Positions 53,186 through 62,257 of a stretch of DNA of 64,000 nucleotides are shown in pieces. Within the stretch, counting starts at the first letter, position 1. Each line of letters opens with the position of its first letter. The notes under the pieces were generated by a model. It ran no database searches and was not told the origin of the DNA. It saw only the letters and a list, made by a program, of their open reading frames with translations. A program made the translations under genes and the position numbers. Source of the stretch: Ferruginibacter sp. (GTDB lineage Bacteria > Bacteroidota > Bacteroidia > Chitinophagales > Chitinophagaceae); assembly GCA_017983695.1 (NCBI GenBank), contig JAGOAX010000008.1, positions 124,001 through 188,000 on the forward strand, given 5' to 3'.

Positions 53186-53767
53186 TTAGTTTACCGCTTT
53201 GTAATATTTGCCAGGGCGCAGGTAAATAATTCCCTTTTTTGTTTGAAACCTTGTGGCAATATTTTTACCTGTTGCATCATACACCTGAAAATGTAAATGT
53301 GGAAAAGCGCTATATCCCGTATTGCCACTGTAACCTATATGCTGACCTTGCTTAACTGTATCATCTAAATTCACCAGCACGCCATCTTTTTTTAAATGCC
53401 AGTACATTGCTTCGCCGCCATCATCATGTTTTATAATAATGTGGTTGCCTTGCGATAAATATTCATCTTTTAATCCGCCTGTATCACTGTCTTCTTTTAC
53501 GGCTGTTACTACACCAGCTCTTGCAGCACAGATTTTGCTACCCTTTTTCATTTTAAAATCTAAACTTATTTCATTTTTATGGCTCATCTTACTGTTATAA
53601 GCCTGTATCAATAAAAATTTACTGCCTTTTGCAAAAGGTAAAGTATATACAGGGCTATTGTCTGGTTTTACCCTTCCGCCCTTAAGGTCATATATTTCTT
53701 TATCAGTAAGCTGTGCTTTTGCAACAAATGAAAATGCCAGTAATAAAATGAAAAGTATACATTTCAT
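53186..53767 (-). CDS. M23 family metallopeptidase (paralogue of the 52.1-kb gene)
   Basis: The protein has 193 residues from the ATG at 53767. The frame is open to 53902, but only the 53767 start gives a signal peptide directly at the N terminus (MKCILFILLLAFSFVAKAQ). The M23 domain has SHKNEISLDFKMKKG and FPHLHFQV. Unlike its paralogue it has no lipobox cysteine, so it is probably soluble in the periplasm. The pair probably arose by local duplication; the DoxX-like gene now lies between them on the other strand. Confidence 0.85.
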   Translation of the reverse strand: MKCILFILLLAFSFVAKAQLTDKEIYDLKGGRVKPDNSPVYTLPFAKGSKFLLIQAYNSKMSHKNEISLDFKMKKGSKICAARAGVVTAVKEDSDTGGLKDEYLSQGNHIIIKHDDGGEAMYWHLKKDGVLVNLDDTVKQGQHIGYSGNTGYSAFPHLHFQVYDATGKNIATRFQTKKGIIYLRPGKYYKAVN

Positions 53768-53947
53768 CAGCAGAATATTTGTTCTAAGATACTTTAATCT
53801 ACGCAGCAGAAAAAGTTGAATATAAAAATTATGTAGAAGAGTGCGACGCCAATGAAGATGAGTAAAGAAATATAGCTTGGTCCAAAAAAATAAAGCACTC
53901 AATTATGAGTGCCTTACCAATAAATTAATAACGAATAAACCAATTAA

Positions 53948-54547
53948 CTATTCAGCTTCTGCCACCACTTCTTTCACTTCGGGAATCATTCTTTTCATCA
54001 TGCCTTCAATACCCGCCTTTAATGTAATGGTAGATGAAGGGCAGCCGCTGCAACTTCCCTGCATAGACAAATTAACGGTGCCGTTATCATAACTTTTAAA
54101 TTGTATAGCGCCGCCGTCCATTTCCACCGCAGGTTTTACATAATTTTCCAGCAGTTCTTTAATGCGTTTTACCACATCATCATCATCGGCGTTTACCTCG
54201 TTGCTGTTAGTGGCTTTCATGGCCACCACATCTTCCTCATTTACTACAGCCTTGCCTTCTTCCAGGTAATCTTTTAAAAATTGTTTTATGGTCGGTATCA
54301 CATCCTGCCAATCTTCGGTATCGCTGGTTTTGGTAAGTGTAATAAAATTACTGGCTATAAAAACGGCTTTAATAAAAGGAAAAGTAAACAGCTCCTGCGC
54401 TAATGGCGAGGGAGCAGCACTTGCTTCGTCAGCAAAATCTATACTTTTACCGGGGTACAATAATTTGTTGGCCACAAATTTCATTGTTTCCGGATTGGGG
54501 GTCATTTCGGTGTAAATACTTACTACGGTGTTACCTGTCTTTATCAT
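53948..54547 (-). CDS. Nfu-type iron-sulphur scaffold/carrier protein
   Basis: The protein has 199 residues from ATG 54547; the frame extends 7 codons upstream. It has an N-terminal Nfu_N domain (VSIYTEMTPNPETMKFVANKLL) and a C-terminal NifU-like domain with the cluster-binding CxxC in GSCSGCPSSTITLKAGIE, preceded by AVEMDGGAIQF. It carries assembled Fe-S clusters to target proteins. Domain order matches mitochondrial NFU1 and Bacteroidota homologues. No other iron-sulphur assembly genes are nearby. Confidence 0.92.
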   Translation of the reverse strand: MIKTGNTVVSIYTEMTPNPETMKFVANKLLYPGKSIDFADEASAAPSPLAQELFTFPFIKAVFIASNFITLTKTSDTEDWQDVIPTIKQFLKDYLEEGKAVVNEEDVVAMKATNSNEVNADDDDVVKRIKELLENYVKPAVEMDGGAIQFKSYDNGTVNLSMQGSCSGCPSSTITLKAGIEGMMKRMIPEVKEVVAEAE

Positions 54548-54662
54548 AAAAAGGTATTTAATATGCAATGCAAATTTAACAAGAATTGGGCTGGATTTAG
54601 CTTAATCCTAAGCAAACAGGTATATTTTTCGGATTTCGGAAATACAGTGACCCACAGATATC

Positions 54663-57023
54663 TTATTCTAAAATTCTCAGCTTCGCATAATTCAGCATAA
54701 TCTTCTTCTCACCATTCAATTCAAAATTTACTGTAGCAATAGGGTTATGTGCAGCACCTTCCATTTTCATCACTTCGCCAAAACCAAATTTCTGATGTTC
54801 TACTTTTTGTCCGGATTGTAAATTACTTGTATCACTGGCAACAAAATCTTCACTCGGCGTGTGTTCAATAGTTTTGTTTACAGGTTTGGGTGCTAAGTAA
54901 CCCGGTGTTGCAGCTTTACCTGGAGGGGCGCCATATTGTTTTTCGGCTTTGGCTGCTGCTGAAGATTTGCCACCCCATGCATTACCACCGCCGCCGCTAA
55001 AACCACGGTTCATTCTTTCAAAAGCTGTACCGCCGTTTTTTATGCCACCGCCTGCATAACTTTTATCCAAATAGTCTTCAGGTATTTCTTCTAAAAAACG
55101 ACTACTGTCGTTTTGTTGCAGCTGGCCAAAGCGATAACGGGCATTGGCATAGGTTAACCATAATTTATGCTTAGCCCTTGTTATGGCCACATAAAATAAG
55201 CGGCGCTCTTCTTCCAGCTCTTCTCTTTTATTAATGCTCATAGCATTGGGGAAAAGCGTTTCTTCCAAACCTCCTACAAATACTACCGGAAACTCCAAAC
55301 CTTTCGCCGCATGAATCGTCATTAGTTTTACCACATCGCTTTCACCTTTATCATCATCTGCATCGGTGAGTAAAACAATTTGTTGTAAATAACCACCTAA
55401 ACTTTTGTCGCCTACTTCACCATCTTCCTCATTCATCGGTGTTTCGGTAAACTCTTTAATACTGTTTAATAATTCCTGTACGTTTTCGTAACGGGCAAGG
55501 CCTTCGGTGGTTTTATCATTAAATAATTCCTTAACAATACTGGTGCTTTTACCCACTAAAATAGATACATCATACGCATTCTTTTTTGTTAGCTCACTTT
55601 GAAACAATTCAATTTTAGTAACAAATTCAGTTATTGCATCTAATGTTCCACTCTTAAAACCATGTAATGCAGCGCTACGTAAAACCTCCCATAACGTAAT
55701 ATTATTAACGTTAGCGATTAAAGTTGCTTTTTCAACCGTTGTTTTACCAATACCTCTAACCGGATAGTTGATAATACGCTTTAATGCTTCTTCGTCTCTT
55801 GGGTTTACCACCACTCTTAAATATGCAATAAAGTCTTTTACTTCTTTACGTTGATAAAAACTCATACCACCATAAATACGATAGGCAATACCCATTCTGC
55901 GTAAGGCTTCTTCAAAGCTGCGGCTTTGTGCATTGGTGCGGTAAAGAATAGCAAAATCTTTATTGTAATAATGATTGCGGAGCTTTTGTTCCTGTATGGT
56001 GTCGGCAACGGTTTTGCCCTCGTCATTATCTGTCATGGTACGTACCAAACGGATTTTTTCTCCCTGCTCGTTATCGGTAAATAGTTTTTTTTCTATCTGG
56101 TTTTTATTATTGCCGATAACTTCATTAGCAACACTTAAAATGCTTTTGGTGCTGCGGTAATTCTGCTCCAGTTTTACCACTTTTACCTCATCGTAATCTT
56201 TTTGAAACTGTAAAATATTTTCAATCGTTGCACCACGAAAACTATAAATACTTTGTGCATCATCACCAACTACACAAACATTTTCATGCATGGCGCCTAA
56301 TAATTTTATGATCTCGTACTGCGCCGTGTTAGTGTCCTGGTACTCATCTATCATAATGTATTTAAACTTGCGCTGGTACTTGCTTAAACTGTCTGCATTG
56401 TTTTTTAATAAGATGTACATTTTAAACAACAGGTCGTCAAAATCCATGGCGCCGTTTTTAAAACAACGTTTTGCATAGGCGTCATAAATCTGGCCGATAG
56501 CAGGACGGTTGGCCCTTGCATCTTCCTGTTGTAATGCCCAGTCGTTAATATATTCTGCTGGACCAATCAATGCATTTTTTGCTGCAGAAATTCTATTGTA
56601 CACCACGTTGGGTTTGTAGTGTTTATCATCCAGATCCATTTCGTTAATCACTGTTTTCACCACACTTTTGGCATCATCGGTATCGTAAATAGTAAAGTTG
56701 TTGGGATAACCAATTTTATTAGCTTCGGCCCTCAGTATTCTTGCAAACACACTATGAAAGGTTCCGATGTATAAATTCCTGGCTTCTGTATTACCGAGCA
56801 CCTTTTCCACCCTTTCCTTCATTTCGGCGGCGGCTTTGTTGGTAAAAGTGAGCGCCAGTATATTAAAACTGTCAATATTATGGTGACCCATCAGATGGGC
56901 AATACGTGTAGTGAGCACTTTGGTTTTACCACTGCCTGCGCCGGCAATAATCATTATTGGGCCATCTTTATGTTCAACCGCAGTCCTTTGCGGCTCGTTC
57001 AGTTCATCTAAATACTTGGGCAT
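54663..57023 (-). CDS. UvrD/PcrA-type ATP-dependent DNA helicase
   Basis: This 786-residue superfamily 1A helicase has Walker A GAGSGKTK near residue 28. Further motifs are TFTNKAAAEMKERV, MIDEYQDTN (motif II), GDDAQSIYSFRGA, LEQNYRST, TIHAAKGLEFPVVF and VAITRAK. A Gly/Ala-rich linker after about residue 680 leads to a C-terminal domain (GQKVEHQKFGFGEVMKMEG) that matches the PcrA RNA polymerase-binding Tudor-like domain. It works in repair and in replication-transcription conflict resolution. Length is normal for PcrA. Confidence 0.95.
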   Translation of the reverse strand: MPKYLDELNEPQRTAVEHKDGPIMIIAGAGSGKTKVLTTRIAHLMGHHNIDSFNILALTFTNKAAAEMKERVEKVLGNTEARNLYIGTFHSVFARILRAEANKIGYPNNFTIYDTDDAKSVVKTVINEMDLDDKHYKPNVVYNRISAAKNALIGPAEYINDWALQQEDARANRPAIGQIYDAYAKRCFKNGAMDFDDLLFKMYILLKNNADSLSKYQRKFKYIMIDEYQDTNTAQYEIIKLLGAMHENVCVVGDDAQSIYSFRGATIENILQFQKDYDEVKVVKLEQNYRSTKSILSVANEVIGNNKNQIEKKLFTDNEQGEKIRLVRTMTDNDEGKTVADTIQEQKLRNHYYNKDFAILYRTNAQSRSFEEALRRMGIAYRIYGGMSFYQRKEVKDFIAYLRVVVNPRDEEALKRIINYPVRGIGKTTVEKATLIANVNNITLWEVLRSAALHGFKSGTLDAITEFVTKIELFQSELTKKNAYDVSILVGKSTSIVKELFNDKTTEGLARYENVQELLNSIKEFTETPMNEEDGEVGDKSLGGYLQQIVLLTDADDDKGESDVVKLMTIHAAKGLEFPVVFVGGLEETLFPNAMSINKREELEEERRLFYVAITRAKHKLWLTYANARYRFGQLQQNDSSRFLEEIPEDYLDKSYAGGGIKNGGTAFERMNRGFSGGGGNAWGGKSSAAAKAEKQYGAPPGKAATPGYLAPKPVNKTIEHTPSEDFVASDTSNLQSGQKVEHQKFGFGEVMKMEGAAHNPIATVNFELNGEKKIMLNYAKLRILE

Positions 57024-57207
57024 TGGGCGAAGTTACGAATAGTAGATTTGGGGTTGTTGGGTGTTAAGAAATAATTCTGCTGATAATAGCGGTAACATTC
57101 CCCAGCAATTTTGTTTACCATAATGTTCGTACTCCTACCAACAAACACATCATATTAAATTATTTTCACAATTACATGCCCGAAAATGCCATAAAAAACC
57201 AAAAAAT

Positions 57208-57253
57208 TACCACTTTGTGGTATTGTTTGGATGAAAAAACTACCTTCTCTTTG
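57208..57253 (+). promoter_or_regulatory. Candidate sRNA promoter with adjacent operator-like dyad
   Basis: TTG (57223-57225), a 20-base spacer and tctctttg (57246-57253) give one mismatch to TAnnTTTG. A dyad taccac-ttt-gtggta at 57208-57222 directly abuts the -33 element. Confidence 0.4.
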
Positions 57254-57259
57254 TATCAT

Positions 57260-57401
57260 ATCAATTAAGACCCTCTACAAACTAAATATATGTATGGGCC
57301 CGTATTTTTAACCGGCACAGCCTGAAAACTCGAGAAACAACTTAGTAGATTTTTCTCATGCTTGAACACAACCTGTCCCGGTTCCCCGGGATGGGTTTTT
57401 T
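57260..57401 (+). ncRNA. Candidate small RNA upstream of recA
   Basis: A strong intrinsic terminator at 57372-57401 on the plus strand follows no plus-strand gene. The nearest upstream gene is minus-strand pcrA, and the recA -7 box lies further downstream at 57472. A promoter-like TTG-N20-tctctttg ends at 57253. Together they define a transcript of about 140 nt with no convincing reading frame. It does not match tmRNA, SRP RNA or RNase P by eye. The prediction rests on the promoter-terminator arrangement only. Confidence 0.4.
57372..57401 (+). terminator. Orphan Rho-independent terminator upstream of recA
   Basis: A 10-bp stem cctgtcccgg/ccgggatggg (57372-57381 with 57386-57395; two G-U pairs), a ttcc loop and six T residues form a textbook terminator. 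No protein gene precedes it on this strand. Confidence 0.85.
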
Positions 57402-57471
57402 AATCTTTGATACGGCTAAATAAATTATCAAAAAAATACTAAAATAATTAGTGTTGATAAAATAAAACTAT

Positions 57472-57479
57472 TATCTTTG
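57472..57479 (+). promoter_or_regulatory. recA -7 box
   Basis: TATCTTTG matches TAnnTTTG and lies 58 bases before the recA ATG. A TTG at 57454-57456 is 15 bases upstream, a little close for the consensus. No LexA-type palindrome was recognised. Confidence 0.5.
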
Positions 57480-57537
57480 GCTCGGTAATTACATTTACAA
57501 CACGAAATCAGATACATCACTTATAAAAACAAAACAC

Positions 57538-58557
57538 ATGAGTAACACAGACAAAATGGAAAAAACAGAAAAATTTAAGGCGCTGAAATTAACGATGGAC
57601 AAGATCGATAAAGATTTTGGCAAAGGGTCGGTAATGATGATGAATGAAAAGACGAATATGGAAATTGACGTTATATCAACAGGCTCTATTGGATTAGATG
57701 TGGCATTAGGAATTGGTGGTTTACCTAAAGGCAGGGTAGTTGAAATATACGGACCGGAATCGAGCGGTAAAACAACACTGGCGATTCATGTAATAGCAGA
57801 AGCACAAAAGAAAGGCGGTATGTGCGCCTTTATTGATGCAGAGCATGCATTTGATAGTGTTTATGCAAAAAAATTAGGTGTAGATATTGATAATTTATTG
57901 ATCTCTCAACCAGACTACGGCGAACAGGCTTTGGAAATTGCTGATCGGTTAATTCTTTCAGGCGCATTGGACGTTGTGGTAATTGACTCTGTAGCAGCAC
58001 TGGTACCAAAAAGTGAATTGGAGGGTGAAATGGGCGATAGTAAAATGGGGTTGCAGGCAAGATTGATGAGCCAGGCTTTAAGAAAACTTACTGCTACTAT
58101 TCATAAAACAAACAGTTGCTGCATATTTATTAACCAGTTAAGAGAAAAGATTGGGGTGATGTTTGGTAACCCTGAAACAACCACCGGCGGTAATGCATTA
58201 AAGTTTTATGCTTCTGTTCGTTTGGATATTCGCCGTATGACACAGATTAAAGATGGTGATGAAGCGATCGGTAATCATGTAAAAGTGAAAGTGGTAAAAA
58301 ACAAGGTAGCTCCACCTTTCCGCCAGGCAGAATTTGATATTATTTACGGTGAGGGTATTTCTAAAGTGGGTGAAATTATTGATATGGGTGTTGAATTGGG
58401 AATTGTTCAAAAAAGCGGTAGCTGGTTTAGTTACAACGGGGATAAATTAGGCCAGGGAAGAGATTCGGTAAAACAATTAATGCTTGATAATCCTGAAATG
58501 GCGAATGAAATTGAAAATAAAATAAGAGAAAAAGTAAAAGAAATGCAGGCGGCTTAA
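57538..58557 (+). CDS. recA: Recombinase RecA
   Basis: This 339-residue protein forms the RecA filament that drives homologous recombination and the DNA-damage response. Walker A GPESSGKT is at 72-79; [51 protein letters not shown] and [15 protein letters not shown] are all present. Length is normal and there is no intein. The regulator recX is elsewhere in the window, at 10.2 kb. Confidence 0.98.
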   Translation: MSNTDKMEKTEKFKALKLTMDKIDKDFGKGSVMMMNEKTNMEIDVISTGSIGLDVALGIGGLPKGRVVEIYGPESSGKTTLAIHVIAEAQKKGGMCAFIDAEHAFDSVYAKKLGVDIDNLLISQPDYGEQALEIADRLILSGALDVVVIDSVAALVPKSELEGEMGDSKMGLQARLMSQALRKLTATIHKTNSCCIFINQLREKIGVMFGNPETTTGGNALKFYASVRLDIRRMTQIKDGDEAIGNHVKVKVVKNKVAPPFRQAEFDIIYGEGISKVGEIIDMGVELGIVQKSGSWFSYNGDKLGQGRDSVKQLMLDNPEMANEIENKIREKVKEMQAA

Positions 58558-58654
58558 TACGCTTTAAATATTATTTATTAGGGGTTAGTAAATACCAGGT
58601 CATTATGTGTAAAAGCATAATGACTTTTTTATTCCCCTTACTTTTGTACCAGAT

Positions 58655-59569
58655 ATGATCAGGGGGAATAAAAATATTATTGCACATACAGCACTATTGT
58701 TAACCAATATCTTTTTTGCAATAAATCTTTCGGCTGCTAAACATCTTACCAGTTTACAGTTGGCAAAACCGTTCGGGTTAAATGTGGTAAGAGTTGGGGT
58801 AAGTGTACTATTATTCTGGCTATTATTTATTTTAAAACCGGTTACTGTAAAAATAGAAAAGCAAGACAAAGTGCGCCTGGTTTGGTGTGCTTTAACTGGT
58901 ATTGCCATTAATCAATTGCTTTTTCTTAAAGGATTGTCTTTAACTTATCCTATCCATGCTTCTTTATTAATGCTGACCACACCTATTTTGATTGTATTTA
59001 TTGCTGCCTGGCTATTAAAAGAAAAAGTTAGTGGCAATAAAATTGCAGGTTTAATTTTAGGTGTTGCAGGCGCAGCGGTATTAGTTTTGGCAAAAAACAG
59101 TACTGCTTCTAGTGATAATGTTATTTTAGGCGATGCCATGATCATCATCAATGCTATTTCTTATACTATCTACTTTATTTTGGTAAAGCCATTAATGTCT
59201 AAATATAATGCAGTGGTTATAATTCGTTGGATATTTACCATTGGGTTGATAATGGTGTTGCCATTTGGCTGGAATGAGTTTATAGAAATCCGTTGGTTTG
59301 ATTTTAACAGTATGGATATGCTATCTATGACACTGCTGGTGATCCCCGGAACATTTTTAGCTTACCTGTTCAATATTTATGGTATAAAAGTTCTAGGCCC
59401 AGCCTCCGCCGGGTTTTATATTTACACACAACCATTTTTTGCAACAGCAGTTGCGATGATCTTTTTACACGAACCATTGGAGTTGTACAAAATTATTGCT
59501 GCTATTTTGATTTTTACAGGGGTGTATATCAGCAATAAAAAGCGAAGAAGTAATCAATTTTCTATTTAG
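58655..59569 (+). CDS. EamA/DMT family transporter
   Basis: This 304-residue inner-membrane protein has ten predicted hydrophobic segments arranged as two EamA repeats. The repeat hallmarks are LSLTYPIHASLLMLTTPILIVFIAAWLLKEKV and GPASAGFYIYTQPFFATAVAMIFLHEPLELYK. Family members export metabolites or amino acids; the substrate is unknown. Its end is 11 bases from the convergent sixA gene. Confidence 0.9.
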   Translation: MIRGNKNIIAHTALLLTNIFFAINLSAAKHLTSLQLAKPFGLNVVRVGVSVLLFWLLFILKPVTVKIEKQDKVRLVWCALTGIAINQLLFLKGLSLTYPIHASLLMLTTPILIVFIAAWLLKEKVSGNKIAGLILGVAGAAVLVLAKNSTASSDNVILGDAMIIINAISYTIYFILVKPLMSKYNAVVIIRWIFTIGLIMVLPFGWNEFIEIRWFDFNSMDMLSMTLLVIPGTFLAYLFNIYGIKVLGPASAGFYIYTQPFFATAVAMIFLHEPLELYKIIAAILIFTGVYISNKKRRSNQFSI

Positions 59570-59580
59570 CAGAAATATTA

Positions 59581-60066
59581 TTACACAAGCTTTGGATAGT
59601 CAAAAAACAAAAACTCTTTTTTTGCTTTAGCAAAATCTTTCCAGCTGTTGCAATTAATAGTCACGGCAAAAACAGCACAGGTGGGCACATTGTCTATTCT
59701 TACGGCAGTAAGTTGATTTACAAAGTATGTAATGCCGGGGTTGTGAGCAAAAACAGCAATGGTATCAAATTTGTCATCAACCTCTTTAATAACATCAAAA
59801 AATATTTCGGCAGGTGCATGATACAATGCGCTGATTAAAATAATATCATCATGTGCCTTATATGTTTCATAAAATAGTTCCGCAGTTTTTTTTGCTCTCT
59901 TTGCAGGGCTGCTTACAAAAGCATCAATAACAATTTTTTTATCTAAAAGCCTTTGTGCCATTACTGGTGCATCCTTTTTCCCACGTTCATTTAAAGGCCG
60001 CTCAAAATCATTAAGCGTAAAAGAGCTTTCGGCTTTTGCATGACGTATGATGAGTAAAGTCTTCAC
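59581..60066 (-). CDS. SixA-type histidine phosphatase
   Basis: This 161-residue protein is of the phosphoglycerate mutase-like superfamily with the SixA arrangement: catalytic LLIIRHAKAES near the N terminus, ERPLNERGKKDA, VSSPAKRAKKTAELF, and IAVFAHNPGITYF with the second histidine. E. coli SixA dephosphorylates a histidine phosphotransfer domain; the target here is unknown. It lies 50 bases after the PurF-like gene on the same strand. Confidence 0.88.
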   Translation of the reverse strand: MKTLLIIRHAKAESSFTLNDFERPLNERGKKDAPVMAQRLLDKKIVIDAFVSSPAKRAKKTAELFYETYKAHDDIILISALYHAPAEIFFDVIKEVDDKFDTIAVFAHNPGITYFVNQLTAVRIDNVPTCAVFAVTINCNSWKDFAKAKKEFLFFDYPKLV

Positions 60067-60116
60067 CCGTTAAAAGTAATATCAAATTTTGTAAAACAGG
60101 GGATTAATATTAGCCG

Positions 60117-61964
60117 TTAATATCCTCTTACATTTTTTCCTTCCATATAATTCATAAAGGCTTTGTTACAAACTTTATTACCCCCGGGTGTTGGATAATT
60201 GCCGGTAAAATACCAGTCGCCAGTATTGGTAGGACAAGCTGAATGCAGTGATTCAATCGTTTGATAAATTACCTGTATTGGAATATTAATATCTTTGGGT
60301 GTAATTAACTCTGCTATTTTAGCAGACATTTCTTTAAGCAAAAACGGTTCGTACACCTGTTGTACAATATTTACAGTATGCAATTGATTATTCCGTTGCA
60401 ATTCTTTACACTTATTCAACAAATCTGTTAGTAAGCTTTCCTGTCCACGTTCATGTAGCAATGCAATTGCAGCACGGAAAGCAATAAAATCTCCCAGCTT
60501 GCTCATATCAATTCCATAACAATCCGGATATCGTATTTGTGGAGCAGATGAAACAATAATAATTTTTTTGGGTGATAGCCGGCTTAGCATTCTTACAATA
60601 CTCTCCTTTAATGTTGTTCCCCTTACAATACTATCATCAATTACTACCAGCGTATCTTCATTTTTACGAACAGTACCGTAAGTAATATCATATACATGCT
60701 GTACCATTTCATTACGGCTGCTGTCTTCTGTAATAAAAGTGCGGAGTTTTACATCCTTAATGGCAATTTTTTCAAACCGTACTTTACGGTTGATCATTTC
60801 AGATAATTTCTCTTCGTCAAAATCTTTACCCCAACTCATTATCCGTTCTATCTTAATTTTATTCAGGTAATCTTGTGCACCTTTCAATAAACCATAAAAA
60901 GCTGTTTCGGCGGTATTAGGTATAAAAGAGAATATGGTATTTTTTAAATCGTATTTAATAACTTTTAAAATAACATCACTTAAATTATACCCTAAAGCCA
61001 TTCTTTCCTGGTAAATTTTTTCATCACTACCGCGGCTGAAATAAATCCGTTCAAAGCTGCAGGCTTTTCTTTCTTTGGCTTCTACAATCTGTTCAATAGA
61101 AAAACTACCATCTGCTTTTACCATTAAAGCGTTGCCAGGCATTAATTCTTTTACTTCGTTTTCGCCAACATTAAAAGCAGTTCGTATTGCTGCCCTTTCG
61201 CTTGCAGCTACAATTACATCATCATTTATATAATAGTAAGATGGTCTTATGCCGTGTGCATCCCTCATAACAAAAGCATCGCCATTGCCAATCAATCCAC
61301 AAAAATTAAAACCACCATCAAATAAAGGCACCGCTTTTTTCAACACTTTTGCAATATCCATATGTCCGGGAAAAGCCTCATCTGCCTTTACTAAAAAATG
61401 ATGCAGCACTTCCATCATTGCCGCCAAATCACTCTGGCGTTGAAATTGACCCGGGTCAATATTAACCAACCCAAACAATTCCTCTGTGTTTACTAAATTA
61501 AAATTTCCTGCCAAAGCCAGGTTTCTCGAAGGAATGGTATGACGTTTTATGAATGGATGACAAAACTCAACATTGTTTTTTCCCTGTGTGCCATAACGTA
61601 AATGGCCCAATAAAATTTCTCCTAAAAAATTTACATGCCCCTTCATAAGGCCAGGGTGATTTTTTATATCCGGTTGGTACCTTTCTATTTCTGCAATTTC
61701 TTTTCCTACCTGCGAAAAAATATCAGCAATGGGCTGGTTGGCACTGCTGCGTAAGCGGTGTAAAAATGGATAGCCAGGCTCTGTATTTAATTTTACTGTG
61801 GCAATGCCGGCACCATCCTGGCCACGGTTATGCTGTTTTTCCATCAGCAGGTACAGCTTGTTAAGGCCATACAATACTGTTCCATATTGTTGCTGAAAAT
61901 AACTGAAAGGTTTGCGGAGCCGGATAAAGGCTAACCCGCATTCATGTTTAATTGCGTCGCTCAT
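60117..61964 (-). CDS. Amidophosphoribosyltransferase-like enzyme (long form)
   Basis: This 615-residue protein has an N-terminal Ntn glutaminase domain and a C-terminal phosphoribosyltransferase domain. The likely nucleophile is C9 (KHECGLAFIRL), exposed if the first eight residues are removed, as in PurF enzymes. KQHNRGQDGAGIA, LGHLRYGTQG, GGFNFCGLIGNGDAFVMRDAHGIRPSYYY and the PRPP loop VVIDDSIVRGTTLKESI are all present. It is about 100-130 residues longer than typical PurF, through extra C-terminal sequence. It could be a second, specialised PurF paralogue; no other pur gene is nearby. Confidence 0.85.
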   Translation of the reverse strand: MSDAIKHECGLAFIRLRKPFSYFQQQYGTVLYGLNKLYLLMEKQHNRGQDGAGIATVKLNTEPGYPFLHRLRSSANQPIADIFSQVGKEIAEIERYQPDIKNHPGLMKGHVNFLGEILLGHLRYGTQGKNNVEFCHPFIKRHTIPSRNLALAGNFNLVNTEELFGLVNIDPGQFQRQSDLAAMMEVLHHFLVKADEAFPGHMDIAKVLKKAVPLFDGGFNFCGLIGNGDAFVMRDAHGIRPSYYYINDDVIVAASERAAIRTAFNVGENEVKELMPGNALMVKADGSFSIEQIVEAKERKACSFERIYFSRGSDEKIYQERMALGYNLSDVILKVIKYDLKNTIFSFIPNTAETAFYGLLKGAQDYLNKIKIERIMSWGKDFDEEKLSEMINRKVRFEKIAIKDVKLRTFITEDSSRNEMVQHVYDITYGTVRKNEDTLVVIDDSIVRGTTLKESIVRMLSRLSPKKIIIVSSAPQIRYPDCYGIDMSKLGDFIAFRAAIALLHERGQESLLTDLLNKCKELQRNNQLHTVNIVQQVYEPFLLKEMSAKIAELITPKDINIPIQVIYQTIESLHSACPTNTGDWYFTGNYPTPGGNKVCNKAFMNYMEGKNVRGY

Positions 61965-61980
61965 GTTGGGGAGTGAGGCG

Positions 61981-61988
61981 CAAAGTTA
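61981..61988 (-). promoter_or_regulatory. Bacteroidota-type -7 box of the PurF-like gene
   Basis: On the minus strand, TAACTTTG (61988 down to 61981) fits TAnnTTTG and lies 16 bases before the ATG at 61964. No -33 TTG at the ideal distance. Confidence 0.4.
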
Positions 61989-62088
61989 TGGTAATCAAAA
62001 TTAAAATTCACCGGCTAATTCTTTATTTAGTATTTGGTATTGCTTATTACCAGTTTGTGGTATTTTTAAAAAAATTAATACATATATT

Positions 62089-62119
62089 TTGTTATGTGGT
62101 TAGGGGGGGGGTAAATTTG
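62089..62119 (+). promoter_or_regulatory. Promoter with G9 tract filling the spacer (likely phase-variable)
   Basis: TTG (62089-62091), a 20-base spacer and TAAATTTG (62112-62119) match the Bacteroidota consensus exactly. Nine consecutive G residues (62103-62111) make up the end of the spacer and abut the -7 box. Gain or loss of a G would change the spacing between the two elements. Confidence 0.75.
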
Positions 62120-62257
62120 TTTATAGTTATAATTTTTAACCCTTAAACGTAAATAATTATGAATCCCAAAATTATGCTTGTATTATGGACACTAATCTGT
62201 ACTGTATCTCTGTTTTTTTTTAGTGTGTTAATTTTCAAATTAATTAAGAAAAAGAGA

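Noticed and set aside
57260..57371. Riboswitch controlling recA
   Set aside because: The region ends in a terminator ahead of the recA -7 box, so it would not be part of the main recA transcript.
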